The notes beneath the pieces were generated by a model that made no database searches, was not told the DNA's origin, and saw only the letters and a program-made list of their open reading frames with translations. From assembly GCF_000347175.1 (NCBI RefSeq), contig NZ_ANIK01000093.1, positions 1 through 60,788 on the forward strand: 60,788 nt of DNA, given 5' to 3'. Made by a program: the position numbers and the translations under genes. Shown here piece after piece: positions 19,246 to 29,542 of this stretch (the first letter of the stretch is position 1; every line of letters begins with the position of its first letter). The stretch is from Leptospira alstonii serovar Sichuan str. 79601 (GTDB lineage Bacteria > Spirochaetota > Leptospiria > Leptospirales > Leptospiraceae).

Positions 19246-21234
19246 ATGAACCAGTTTTTACAAAATCTTTTTAGAATTCCGACTCACAAAGAGTATCGAC
19301 CGGATATCGACGGATTGCGTGCAATCGCAATATTGTTGGTATACCGTTCCGTATAGGTTTAAAGGTGGCTTTGTAGGCGTTGATATATTCTTCGTCATAT
19401 CGGGATATCTAATTTCGAATATCATTTTTAAGAGTCTCGAATCGGATACTTTTAGTTTTAAGGATTTTTATTTAAAAAGAATCAAAAGAATTTTTCCGGC
19501 TCTGATCGTTTTATTCGCTTTTATAATGATTTACGGTTATTTCTATCTTTTGGCAAACGATCTAAAAACATTAAGTAAACACATCATAGCTGGCTTATTG
19601 TTTTTATCGAATATAGTTTATTGGTCGGAAGCGGGATACTTCAATTCAGGAATTAAGTATCTATTACATCTATGGTCTTTGGGTATCGAAGAACAGTTTT
19701 ATATCTTATGGCCTGTCATTTTATTTGTTATCTATAAGTATAAAAAAAACTATATAACGATCCTTGTTACTCTCTGGATTTTTTCCTTTTTGACGAATCT
19801 CTTCTTGACGGGAAAGGATTTGACATCCGCATTTTTTCTTCCTCAAGGAAGATTTTGGGAGCTGATGATGGGGAGTATTCTTGCTTATGTTACGGTCTTC
19901 AAGAAGGAGCATTTAAATCATAAGTTTAGCAACTTAATGAATCACCTAAATTCTTTCTTTGGTCTGGTCTTGATCGGTTTGGCTTTCTATTGGATCAATC
20001 AGGACCAGTCTTTTCCGGGATGGTGGGCTTTGTTGCCTACGATAGGGGCTTTTTTGTTAATTTCAGCCGGAAAACAGGCTCTCGTTAATAAATATCTATT
20101 GAGTAATCCTTTATTCGTAATCACTGGTTTAATCAGTTACCCTTTGTATTTGTGGCATTGGCCGCTGTTAACGATCGCAGGCTTGATGGATTATGAAAAT
20201 TCAAATGAGGCAAAATTGATCCGCATTTCTGCGGTTTTAGTTAGCTTTGTATTCTCTTTTATAACATATAGATGGATTGAAATTCCAATCCGAAACGTAA
20301 AACTAAAAGAAAAAAACGTCTTAATCGCTCGATCTTTGATCTTGCTGATGACCTTGTTTTTATCCGTATCAATTTTTATATATAGTAAGAACGGATTTAT
20401 TGATAGTTATCCTAAGATTGTATTTGAGTTGGATAAATATAAGGATTATGAGACGAAAGAAATCTTTAGATCGGGTACATGTTTGCTTCAGGACCAGGAT
20501 AAGAATTCTTTTTCAAAGGATTGTTTGGATCCAGAAGAGCAAGATTCTCCGATTCTTTTTGTATGGGGCGACTCCTATGCGGCTCAGCTGATTCACGGAT
20601 TTAAGATTCTAAAAGCTGAAAAGAAATTTAGAATCGCACAGTATTCAAGTGCAGCTTGTCCTCCGATCTTCGAATTCGAGGCGAGCAGGCATCCGCTTTG
20701 CGGATCAACGAATCAGTATATCGGGAAGGAATTAATTCCGAAATTAAATCCTTCTTTGATAGTTCTTTCGGCTTATTGGCCGGCATATTTTTTTCCGCGA
20801 GAAGTTACCTTTGCTAAGGACTTAAGCCGATTTAAAGAATCCATAATTACTTTGAAACGAAACGACACGACACCGCGAATCTTGTTTTGATCGGACCGTT
20901 GCCGGAATGGGAAGGCGGATTGCCTAATGTTCTAATCAAAAGAATCGTATTTGATAAGAAGACGGATATTCCGGAACGGATGATTCCCCAGAAATTCGAC
21001 AAAATAGTGGAATTGGATGAGGAATTCAGACGGTTATCTAGAGAATTAGATATTGTTTATATTTCTCCAATAGGTTATCTTTGCAATTCGGAAGGTTGTA
21101 TTACTCGTATTGGTGATAAGGCGGATAGTTTGGTCGCGTTTGATCATGGGCATCTGACTCAAATTGGCACTGAATTTTTTATCAGACAGATTTTCCCTGA
21201 ATTGGGTGCTTATATTTCTAAACCTATTAAGTAA
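19246..21234 (+). pseudogene. OafA/YrhL-type O-acyltransferase with SGNH domain, doubly frameshifted
   Basis: The gene starts at ATG 19246 (MNQFLQNLFR ... YRPDIDGLRAIAILLV) and then loses frame near 19339-19342. There 8 or 11 bases are missing compared with the family, removing the segment with the conserved catalytic His. The membrane part resumes at GGFVGVDIFFVISGYLIS with about ten helices, followed by an SGNH domain (VWGDSYA). A second break is a 5-bp tandem duplication ACGAC at 20862-20871, which throws the end (LIGPLPEWEGG ... FDHGHLTQIG) out of frame. It would have acylated the O-antigen; it is almost surely inactive. Confidence 0.88.
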
Positions 21235-21367
21235 GTTAATTCAATTTTATAATTTATCTTTAGTGAAAATAGAAATATTCAACAAAGTCTGCTCAATAGA
21301 ATGGCTCCTTAGCGAATCTATGTCGGTAAAACAAAATAACAAATGATATTAACGATGAGGTGCTTAA

Positions 21368-22549
21368 ATGCAGTGTCGACTTTGTAATAGTAAAGATTTA
21401 ATCTCTCTTATAGATTTTGGGAATCAGCCAATTGTTCACAATTTGATTCGAGATCAAAAAAAGGGGTATAATCTTTATCCATTTCATTTGATGCATTGTT
21501 CACGTTGCGGCTTTGTTCAAATTGAAAAACCGATCGATCCAAATATACTGTATGAAAACTATTTCACAGTTAGTGGTTGGAAAAGCCAGCCGCATGTTCC
21601 TAGGCTGGTGGAAGTTATGAGTTCGATTTTTAATTTAAAGGAATCGGATAAAATTCTCGAACTCGGTTGCAACGACGGTAGCTTTTTAGACTATTTAAAG
21701 GAAAAAGGTTATTTAAATCTTACGGGCATAGAACCCACCTTGGATTCTTCCAAGATTGCTAAAGAAAAGGGGCATAAAGTATTTCATAAATTCTGGACTC
21801 ACGAATATGCGAAAGATTTTACATCGGCAGAAGGCAAGTTCGATATAGTAGTCACTCGTCAAGTGTTAGAACATATTTCCGATTTAGAAGACTTTATGCA
21901 GGCGATTCATTTTTCATTAAAAGACGATGGAGGGTTCATCATTGAAATACCTGACAGCGAATGGAATCTCAATTATCTTGATTATGCTCTTTGGGAAGAG
22001 CATGTAAATTATTTCACCATTGAGTCTTTGAGAAATTTACTGGCGCTGAACGGATTTCAAATTATTCATAGCGAGACTACTTTATTTTCAGGAAAAGCAA
22101 TGCTTGTGTTTTGTGAAAAAACGAACGTCGGAACGCCAAAGCTAAAAAACAACTATTTAGAAAAAACAACAAATTATGGTAAAGCGTTTCCCAAGTTTAA
22201 GTTAGCCTTAGAGAAATATTTGGATTCATATCGAGATATTATAATATACGGTTGCGGGTCGAGATCCTGTAATTTCGTAAATTTTCTCGGAATAAAAGAT
22301 AGAATTAAAGTATTTATTGATGATCAAAAGGAAAAACAAAATACAATTGTTCCCGGATGTGAAATAAAGGTGCAAAATTCCGAGAATCTTACATCGTTTT
22401 CCAAACATGTGCTTTTGGGCGTAAACAGTGAAAGTGAGTTTAAGGTTCTTAGAAAGAAAGGTTTAGATAAAAGTTCATTAACGTTCCATTCTATCTTGCC
22501 TCCTAGTAAATTATTACCGGAATTTTGGAAGCGGATGATTTATGATTGA
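21368..22549 (+). CDS. Zinc-finger class I C-methyltransferase (NDP-sugar type)
   Basis: This 393-residue protein has the three-domain layout of TylC3/TcaB9-type sugar C-methyltransferases. The N-terminal zinc site uses CRLC and CSRC, and the central SAM fold has ILELGCNDGSFLDYL. A His/Glu pair lies in VLEHISD and EEHVNYFT, and a C-terminal Rossmann-like domain holds YGCGSRSCNFVNF. Such enzymes methylate carbon 3 (or nearby) of 4-keto sugars. It precedes a WbuC-type cupin and a second enzyme of the same family at 23068, with overlaps of 8 bases. Confidence 0.88.
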   Translation: MQCRLCNSKDLISLIDFGNQPIVHNLIRDQKKGYNLYPFHLMHCSRCGFVQIEKPIDPNILYENYFTVSGWKSQPHVPRLVEVMSSIFNLKESDKILELGCNDGSFLDYLKEKGYLNLTGIEPTLDSSKIAKEKGHKVFHKFWTHEYAKDFTSAEGKFDIVVTRQVLEHISDLEDFMQAIHFSLKDDGGFIIEIPDSEWNLNYLDYALWEEHVNYFTIESLRNLLALNGFQIIHSETTLFSGKAMLVFCEKTNVGTPKLKNNYLEKTTNYGKAFPKFKLALEKYLDSYRDIIIYGCGSRSCNFVNFLGIKDRIKVFIDDQKEKQNTIVPGCEIKVQNSENLTSFSKHVLLGVNSESEFKVLRKKGLDKSSLTFHSILPPSKLLPEFWKRMIYD

Positions 22550-23075
22550 CTACAATCAACAAACGAAAGTTTCCGAAGAAGTATTTCACTCTATACATCG
22601 ACTTTTGGGAATCCAAAAAAAAGACATTGATAACTTAATCGAGATAGCAAAAGGAACAAAACGTCGGAGAGCAAGAATTTGTTCTCATTTGAATAGTAAC
22701 GAGTTTCTACAGGAGATGTTCATCGTTCATCCTAAAGGCGCGTATGTAAGGCCTCATAAGCATATAGACAAGCCGGAATCCATGATGATCTTAGAAGGCG
22801 AAGTGGATTTCATAACGTTCGACGAAAATGGTAACGTGGAAAATAGAATGAGCATGGGAGCATATCATACCGGCAAAATTTTCTATGATAGTATGCGCTC
22901 TTCCGCCTATCATACTTTGATGATTCGATCCGAATGGTTGGTTTTTTTAGAGATTACGAAAGGGCCGTTTAGAAAAGAAGATACGATTTTAGCGCCTTGG
23001 AGTCCGGATGATCACGATACGGAAAGTGTCCGAGAATTTATGAATAAGATAGATCAGAGATTGAAGAATGAATAA
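22542..23075 (+). CDS. WbuC-family cupin metalloprotein
   Basis: A single cupin of 177 residues. The metal motif reads PHKHIDKPESMMILEG with a later His in AYHTLM, and the block RRRARICSHLNSNEFLQEM is typical of WbuC proteins found at the ends of O-antigen loci. The enzymatic role of WbuC is unsettled; these proteins may act as isomerases or metal-binding helpers. It overlaps both neighbouring C-methyltransferase genes by 8 bases, which links its job to their sugar. Confidence 0.87.
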   Translation: MIDYNQQTKVSEEVFHSIHRLLGIQKKDIDNLIEIAKGTKRRRARICSHLNSNEFLQEMFIVHPKGAYVRPHKHIDKPESMMILEGEVDFITFDENGNVENRMSMGAYHTGKIFYDSMRSSAYHTLMIRSEWLVFLEITKGPFRKEDTILAPWSPDDHDTESVREFMNKIDQRLKNE

Positions 23076-24291
23076 TTTTTACTTAAGAAAAGATTGTAGA
23101 CTTTGTAAATCCGTAGATTTGGTCAAGGTTTTGCCGTTGGCTCCTACCGCACTATGTGATGCCTATTTGAAAGAGAAGAAAAATCAAGAAGTCTATTTGC
23201 TTGATCTTTTTCAGTGTAAAAATTGCGGTTTTTTGCAAATCGAATGTGTGGTTGATCCGGAAATTATATATAGGGATTATATCTATGTGACAACCAGTTC
23301 TTCCGGATTGAGCAATCATTTTGGAAATTATGCGAAAGACGTTTGGGAAAAACTGAATTTAGGTGCGGGAAATTTTGTCGTAGATATCGGAAGTAACGAC
23401 GGCACTCTGTTGAGTCACTTTAAGGCGAGAAATGCAAAAGTGCTTGGAGTGGAACCTTCTATAAAAACCGCGGAAGACGCAACGAAACGTGGAATCGAAA
23501 CCCTGCCCGAATTCTTCGATCTAAATCTTGCAAGAAAGATAAAAGAAAAGGCCGGATCCGCAGATTTGATTACCATTAATAATTTGTATGCGAATATCGA
23601 TGATCTACATTCATTCACCGAAGGTTTGGAATATCTTTTATCGCCGAACGGCGTAGTTGTGATCGAATCTTCCTATCTAGGGGACATGGTGGACAATATG
23701 GTTTTTGATTTCATTTATCATGAACACTTGTCTTATTTTTCGATATTACCTCTAATAAAATTTTTCGATTCGTTTGGTCTTAGGTTGATTCACCTGCAGC
23801 ACGTAGATACGAAAGGGGGATCGTTTCGATATTATTGGGCGCGTAAAAATTCGATTCACTCGGTTTCCGAAGAAGTTTCTAAATTTATAGAGATCGAAAA
23901 GGAAAAGAACATGACTGAGTCGTATTTTAAAGAATACGCAGATAGGATCGACAAGGTTAAAGCCGAATTGATACAAGAACTCGAAAAATCAAAGGGAAAA
24001 AAGAAGATCATCGGATATGGCGCGTCTGCCACTTCGACTACTCTAATCTATCATTTTGAATTGGATAAATATTTGGATTATCTGGTGGATGACAATCCCG
24101 GAAAGATTGATACTTATAGCCCTGGTCTGCACATTCCTGTAAAACATCCGGAGGCTATCAATTCCGAGGAAGATGCAGTTTTAGTCGTCTTGGCTTGGCG
24201 TTACTTTGATTTGATTCAATCTAAATTAAAAAATCATAAACTAACTTTGATATGCCCGCTTCCAGAGTTGAAAAAACAAAGTTCAAAATAA
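23068..24291 (+). CDS. Zinc-finger class I C-methyltransferase (second copy)
   Basis: At 407 residues it has the same architecture as the protein at 21368: CRLC and CKNCGF zinc ligands, SAM motif VVDIGSNDGTLLSHF, the active-site block IYHEHLSYFSILP, and a C-terminal domain with GYGASATSTTLIYHF. The YHEHxxYF motif is the family's catalytic signature. The two copies are clearly diverged, so they probably act on different sugars or positions. Its stop overlaps the ATG of the next SDR gene (TAATG). Confidence 0.9.
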   Translation: MNNFYLRKDCRLCKSVDLVKVLPLAPTALCDAYLKEKKNQEVYLLDLFQCKNCGFLQIECVVDPEIIYRDYIYVTTSSSGLSNHFGNYAKDVWEKLNLGAGNFVVDIGSNDGTLLSHFKARNAKVLGVEPSIKTAEDATKRGIETLPEFFDLNLARKIKEKAGSADLITINNLYANIDDLHSFTEGLEYLLSPNGVVVIESSYLGDMVDNMVFDFIYHEHLSYFSILPLIKFFDSFGLRLIHLQHVDTKGGSFRYYWARKNSIHSVSEEVSKFIEIEKEKNMTESYFKEYADRIDKVKAELIQELEKSKGKKKIIGYGASATSTTLIYHFELDKYLDYLVDDNPGKIDTYSPGLHIPVKHPEAINSEEDAVLVVLAWRYFDLIQSKLKNHKLTLICPLPELKKQSSK

Positions 24292-25013
24292 TGAGTAATT
24301 TGTCTTTAGTCATCGGTGGTTCGAAGGGGATCGGTTTAGAAATCGCTAGATTATTTGTTAAACGCGGAGACGATACTTATGTTTTGTCTCGCAATAAAGG
24401 CGCCTGGGAAGGTAAGCACATTGAAGCAGATTTATCTAACGAGGAGAGTCTGAATCAAGTAATTCGTTTCATTCAGGAAAAACAAATTCAGTTTAAATAC
24501 ATAGTATTTTCTCAAAAGAATAGATCGAACCCCTCGGATTTAGATTGCGAATTGATGATTCAGCTAAAATCAGTTAAGATTCTTGTGGAAGGAATTATTC
24601 CGTTGATGAAAGGGGGGAGTTTCGTTTTTATAGGTTCGCCTGCCGGTAGATTTATTGTAAAAGAGCAGCCGCTTGCATATCATATAAGTAAGGCGGCTTT
24701 AGAGCAATTAGCAAAATATTATGCCGTAAATTTTGGAAAATTAGGCGTAACATTTAATTGTATTATGCCCGGCACGATTCTAAAGGAATCGAATAAGGAA
24801 TTTTATCAGACTAATGAAGAAGTGACTAATTTATTAAAACAAATTACCCCACTTCAAATATTAGGAGAGACATCTGACGTTGTAAATGCCGTTGATTTTT
24901 TTTCTAGTGAAAAGTCGCGTTATATTACAGGACAATCAATCTATATAGATGGGGGACGATTTTTGGAAGGGCAAGAGTCTTTGGCGCGAAGATTGACTTC
25001 TTTAAATCAATAA
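24291..25013 (+). CDS. Short-chain dehydrogenase/reductase
   Basis: From ATG 24291 (MSNLSLVIGGSKGIG), which overlaps the previous stop, the product is 240 residues. It is a classical SDR with GGSKGIGLEIA for the cofactor, SPAGRF carrying the catalytic Ser, and YHISKAALEQ with the YxxxK pair. TGQSIYIDGG at the end is typical. It would reduce a keto group or oxidise a hydroxyl, plausibly the 4-keto group left after C-methylation by the upstream enzymes. The cofactor preference is not obvious. Confidence 0.9.
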   Translation: MSNLSLVIGGSKGIGLEIARLFVKRGDDTYVLSRNKGAWEGKHIEADLSNEESLNQVIRFIQEKQIQFKYIVFSQKNRSNPSDLDCELMIQLKSVKILVEGIIPLMKGGSFVFIGSPAGRFIVKEQPLAYHISKAALEQLAKYYAVNFGKLGVTFNCIMPGTILKESNKEFYQTNEEVTNLLKQITPLQILGETSDVVNAVDFFSSEKSRYITGQSIYIDGGRFLEGQESLARRLTSLNQ

Positions 25014-25016
25014 TTT

Positions 25017-26132
25017 ATGGAAATACCATTCGTTGATTTTTATAATAAGAATAACATATCTCCAGTTCGCCAAAATATAGCGGATTTGGAAATGCATTAT
25101 TACAGACGAGAATCTTTATATATTTCTTTAGGAATATTGCCGGGTTATATAAATAACAGAAAGGTTATAGAGTTTGGACCTGGGAGCGGGCATAATGCAG
25201 TTTATACTGCAAGTTTGAATCCTCAACTGTATACTCTTGTGGACGGCAGTAAAGTCGGTTTTGAGGCGACTAAACAAAGGTTTATGAATCAAGATAGGAT
25301 TGAAGTTATTCATACTTTGTTTCAGGATTTTAATTCTAAAATAAAGTATGATTTAGTAATAGCAGAGGGATGTCTCCCGCATCAAAAGGAGCCCTTATTT
25401 TTGCTGGATCATATCTGTAAAACTGTTGATAAGGGTGGTCTTTTATTAATCACGACTGCTAACGGTATTTCATACCTTACTGAAACGCTTCGTAGAATAA
25501 TTAGAGATAAACTTTTTTCACAAAATGAACCTGCAGAAAAGCAATTGAAGCTGCTGATACCTATTTATGAGTCGCATTTAAAAACTTTGATTAATATGAG
25601 TAGGCCGGTTGAAGATTGGATCCTTGATAGTATCATCCAGCCTTTACATGAAGTTCGATTGTTGTCGATTCCGGAAGTAATTAATCATCTTGACGGTAGA
25701 TTTGAGGTTCTTTCTTCCTCTCCAAAATTTATTGACGATTGGAGGTGGTATAAGGATATAAATTCTAAAATAAAAGGCTACAATCAGATAGCGTTGGATT
25801 CTTATTATAGAAAAAATTTGAATTTTATAGATTATCGTTTTAGATTTGCCGAACATTCTGAAGAGTTTGGAATGAAGTTAGAGGAATTGTGCAATGATAC
25901 ATGGGATATTATGTGCAGAATAGAAAAGAACGAAGATGAAAGTTGGGATGAACTATATACAAATCTTTCTCACATTCTTACCTTACTTTTAGAACCCGCA
26001 CCCGAAACTGCGAAAGCACTTAATGAAATTGTAACATGGCTAAAGGATGGGGATTTAAATAAACCCTTACTTTATTTTCCACATTGGTGGGGAAGGGGCC
26101 AACAATATTTAAGTTTGATGAATATTGCTTAA
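25017..26132 (+). CDS. SAM-dependent methyltransferase
   Basis: At 371 residues, the N-terminal half is a class I SAM fold with VIEFGPGSGHNAVYTASL (motif I), LVDGS ending strand 2, and DLVIAEGCLPHQ as the active-site strand. The C-terminal half is helical, with WPWWGRG-like sequence near the end (FPHWWGRGQQYLSL), and does not match a domain I know. It lies three bases after the SDR but is more AT-rich, and it begins the AT-rich block that ends near 30.7 kb. The substrate is unknown; a sugar methylation is inferred. Confidence 0.82.
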   Translation: MEIPFVDFYNKNNISPVRQNIADLEMHYYRRESLYISLGILPGYINNRKVIEFGPGSGHNAVYTASLNPQLYTLVDGSKVGFEATKQRFMNQDRIEVIHTLFQDFNSKIKYDLVIAEGCLPHQKEPLFLLDHICKTVDKGGLLLITTANGISYLTETLRRIIRDKLFSQNEPAEKQLKLLIPIYESHLKTLINMSRPVEDWILDSIIQPLHEVRLLSIPEVINHLDGRFEVLSSSPKFIDDWRWYKDINSKIKGYNQIALDSYYRKNLNFIDYRFRFAEHSEEFGMKLEELCNDTWDIMCRIEKNEDESWDELYTNLSHILTLLLEPAPETAKALNEIVTWLKDGDLNKPLLYFPHWWGRGQQYLSLMNIA

Positions 26133-26243
26133 TAAGCGCTAATAGCTTTTCAGCTTATGTTTTTTCAGACATTCTATAAAATTGTTCTATTGAAAAAATA
26201 TAATTAAGCTAAAGGATTTTAAACTAACATTGAAACTTTATAC

Positions 26244-27476
26244 ATGGTTGTTAAGTTGATTCAAATCTTAAAGCGAACATTTTATATTTTTATAACTTGT
26301 ATTAATTTTATTTGGGCTTTTCCTTTCTTATTAATCTTACGAATTGTAAAACCTCTGATTTTAATTAAGTTTACTACTATACTAACTTCTAGAATTGGTC
26401 ATTTTGCTATTGATTCAAGCTTCTACTTAGCTACTTTACCAAAGTCTTCAGGTTTTCCCAAAATATATCATTGGTTTTGGTTCAGTCCAGGTATTTCTAA
26501 CTTATATTGGAGTTCGTTAGTTCGAAGATATTTATTTGTTCATCCTTGGGTAAAGTATTTAGATTATTTAAATTATAAACTTCCAGGTGGGAAATCTCAT
26601 ATCGTGCCTGCGTTACCTGCATCTAGGGATAAGGATGGGATATTTCAAAGAGAAATAGAAAGATTTTCAATTTCTAAACACGAAAATGAATTAGCAAAAT
26701 CGTGGATGCGGAAGTTCGGCTGGACTGATGGTGAACCGTTTGTATGCCTATTAGTGAGAGATTCGGAATATCTTATTTCAGACCCGAATAATAAAAGCTT
26801 TGCTGACTCAAGGGAGAATTGGACCTACCACAGTTATAGAGATTCAGATATTGATACCTACGTTAAAGGAATTGAGTATTTTTTAGAACGCGGTTATTGG
26901 GTGATTCGAATGGGAAAAATTTGTGCAAAACCCGTTTCTATTCGTAATTCAAAATTCATTGATTATCCTTTTTTAGATAATCAAGATGATCTTTTGGATA
27001 TTTGGTTAACTCTCAACGCTAAACTTTTTATTAGTACAGGAACTGGTATTGACATATTACCGAATGTGTATAAAGTTCCTGTTTCACTTTACTTAAATGC
27101 ATTGCCATTGATCAATTTGAACTCATCGCACCATATGACATGGGTTCCAAAATATTTGATTTGGAAATCCACTGGAAAGTATTTAACCTTAAAAGAACAT
27201 TTATCCAATCATCATTTAGAAACGCTGTTTTATGAAGACGCTGGAATACAAGTTGTAGACTTGACTTCTCAAGATATTTTAGATGCTATACAAGAGCAAG
27301 AACAGAGGCTTTTGGGATCTTGGGTTGATACTGACGATGACCTAAATAGACAAAAATGTTTCTGGGAGATATTGAAAAAATTTCCAGAATTTTCTATTTA
27401 TCATAATTGGATACATCCTGAAGCAAGGGTCGGTACTCATTTTTTAAGAAAAATGGGAGATGCTTTTTTTGAGTAA
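26244..27476 (+). CDS. TIGR04372-type putative glycosyltransferase
   Basis: This 410-residue protein starts with one hydrophobic segment (about 10-50) that may anchor it to the inner membrane. A GT-B-like body follows with the family-like stretches VCLLVRDSEYL, ENWTYHSYRDSDIDTY and LFISTGTGIDILPNVYKVP. I recognise these from the TIGR04372 family of sugar-cluster transferases. No sugar specificity can be read. It stands alone between 111- and 248-bp gaps in an AT-rich region with poor ribosome sites. Confidence 0.78.
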   Translation: MVVKLIQILKRTFYIFITCINFIWAFPFLLILRIVKPLILIKFTTILTSRIGHFAIDSSFYLATLPKSSGFPKIYHWFWFSPGISNLYWSSLVRRYLFVHPWVKYLDYLNYKLPGGKSHIVPALPASRDKDGIFQREIERFSISKHENELAKSWMRKFGWTDGEPFVCLLVRDSEYLISDPNNKSFADSRENWTYHSYRDSDIDTYVKGIEYFLERGYWVIRMGKICAKPVSIRNSKFIDYPFLDNQDDLLDIWLTLNAKLFISTGTGIDILPNVYKVPVSLYLNALPLINLNSSHHMTWVPKYLIWKSTGKYLTLKEHLSNHHLETLFYEDAGIQVVDLTSQDILDAIQEQEQRLLGSWVDTDDDLNRQKCFWEILKKFPEFSIYHNWIHPEARVGTHFLRKMGDAFFE

Positions 27477-27724
27477 TTGAAGTTTATTTGGCAGCCTATA
27501 TTGCATTGATTTTCAAAATTACAATGAAATCAATACGAGATTTTTCCAATTATGAAGCTTTGAGCTTTAAATAAAAATTAACTCATTCTGTAGGGACATT
27601 AAAAACTGCTCTGAAGTAATTATTAATGAAAAATATATTACCAAATATGCGATTCTGTAAATCTTTGATAACAACGTAAATTCGAGTTAACGATTTCAAT
27701 GTCACTAAACCCAAGTCTATTAAA

Positions 27725-29521
27725 ATGAAAAAAAGCTCTATAGTATCGATTTTTTCTGATTTTATCCTTAAAAATTTCAAACAATTTTTATGGTTATTTT
27801 TCGTGCTGATCATTGAAGGTTCAATGGCTGCTGTCTCTGTGTTTTCATTGGTTCCTTTAGCGGATTTTTTATTAGACCAATCCTTGCAGAAGCCGAGTCA
27901 GATTACTAAAGTGGTTACAGCAATATTTGAGTATTCTAATATTGCTATTGGTTTTTGGTCTTTTGGTTTATTGTTTTTTAGTTCGAACCTAGTTAAGGGA
28001 ATATTAGATGTTATCCTTCGATATGCTATCTTGCGTATTAAATATGCTGTCATTCGTGGCTTAATAGGCGAAACTTTACATATTTTTTTTAAAGCAAGGT
28101 GGGAGTTCTTTAGTAGTTCCGAGAATGGCCTATTACTTAACACTATGAATAAAGAGTTGAATACCATCGGAGATTCTTTAGGGCATTTGGCTTCTTTATT
28201 TGCTCAGATAATTCAACTTGCTATTTATTTGAGTGTGCCTCTATGGTTGAATGCTCAGTTAACGTTCTCTGCAATTGGCTTGTCTGTTCTTTTTGGTTTA
28301 CCTTTTTTGCTTTTTCATAGGCTGAGTTATCGCTTAGGAAAGCAAAATACTGAAACAGCAAATGTTGTTATGGGGACATTAAGTGAAATTTTAGGTGCAG
28401 CTAGACTGATATTAGGTTTCGGAAAACAAACTCATGCTCGTGATCTTTATCTAGAGAGGCTTGATCAGCACGTGGGAACAACTTTGCGTTCTCAGACGCT
28501 TATGACGGCTATTCCGAAATTGTATCAGCCCTTTGCAATGCTTTCAGCTGTCGTTGCGATGGGATTGGCTTTATCTAAAGGAGTTTTAATTTCAGAATTG
28601 GCTGCAGTAATGTGGAGCCTTCTATCCTCACTCCCAATTCTTTCCTCTCTCTTGCAGAGTAATATTACGATAAGTAATTTTCTTCCAAGTTACGAGCAGC
28701 TTATGCTACTAAAGAATAGAGCAGCTAAATTCGAAGAAAAAGAAGGAAGTAAAGAATTTGTTGTATTACAGAATGGAATTGAATTTCAAAATGTTAGTTT
28801 TTCTTATCCTGGTCGCACCGATACTTTGAAAGAAGTTAGTTTACTTATTAACAAAAGTAAAATGACTGCTTTTATAGGAGAATCTGGGGCGGGTAAGTCT
28901 ACGGCGATAGACCTTATAATGGGTCTACAGATACCGGATAAAGGAGAGGTTTTGTTAGATAATTTGCCTTTGGATCAATGGAGGCAAAATAGCTTTAGAG
29001 AGAAAATCGGTTATGTTCCTCAAGATCCTTTTTTATTCAATGATACGATTCGCAAAAATCTACTTTGGTCATTGGGGCGTGCTACGGATAAGGATATTTG
29101 GGATGTCCTCTCTCTTGCCAATGCTGATCGTTTTATTAAAGAATTACCACTTGGACTTGAAACCGTGGTGGGCGATAGAGGTGTTAAACTTTCAGGTGGC
29201 CAAAGACAGAGAATTGCATTGGCACGTGCTCTTTTGCGAAAACCTGAATTACTGATTTTGGATGAGGCAACGAGTTCTCTAGATTCGGAATCCGAAAAGT
29301 TAATTCAACAGTCAATTGAAAGAGTGGCTAGTCATACTACTATTGTAGTTATAGCACACAGGTTATCGACAATTGCAAAGGCCGACCAAGTATATGTATT
29401 CCAAAGCGGAAGTTTAGTGGAAGAGGGTTCTTTTGACTCGTTGAGTCGCAAAGAAAATGGTATTTTAAATAATATGTTGAGTACACAGCAATTCTCGAAA
29501 ACTTTGAACGCTAACGACTAA
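27725..29521 (+). CDS. ABC transporter, fused permease and ATPase (MsbA/PglK type)
   Basis: A half-transporter of 598 residues. Its transmembrane domain (about 1-320) has six predicted helices. The ATPase domain has Walker A GESGAGKST (385-393), signature LSGGQ (489-493) and Walker B LLILDEA (from 509). It would work as a homodimer. PglK- and MsbA-type proteins flip lipid-linked sugars or lipid A. As the only export protein seen in this window, it may flip the O-antigen unit or a lipid-linked glycan. It is followed by a glycosyltransferase after 21 bases. Confidence 0.93.
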   Translation: MKKSSIVSIFSDFILKNFKQFLWLFFVLIIEGSMAAVSVFSLVPLADFLLDQSLQKPSQITKVVTAIFEYSNIAIGFWSFGLLFFSSNLVKGILDVILRYAILRIKYAVIRGLIGETLHIFFKARWEFFSSSENGLLLNTMNKELNTIGDSLGHLASLFAQIIQLAIYLSVPLWLNAQLTFSAIGLSVLFGLPFLLFHRLSYRLGKQNTETANVVMGTLSEILGAARLILGFGKQTHARDLYLERLDQHVGTTLRSQTLMTAIPKLYQPFAMLSAVVAMGLALSKGVLISELAAVMWSLLSSLPILSSLLQSNITISNFLPSYEQLMLLKNRAAKFEEKEGSKEFVVLQNGIEFQNVSFSYPGRTDTLKEVSLLINKSKMTAFIGESGAGKSTAIDLIMGLQIPDKGEVLLDNLPLDQWRQNSFREKIGYVPQDPFLFNDTIRKNLLWSLGRATDKDIWDVLSLANADRFIKELPLGLETVVGDRGVKLSGGQRQRIALARALLRKPELLILDEATSSLDSESEKLIQQSIERVASHTTIVVIAHRLSTIAKADQVYVFQSGSLVEEGSFDSLSRKENGILNNMLSTQQFSKTLNAND

Positions 29522-29542
29522 GTTTCTTGTTCCAAAATTTTC

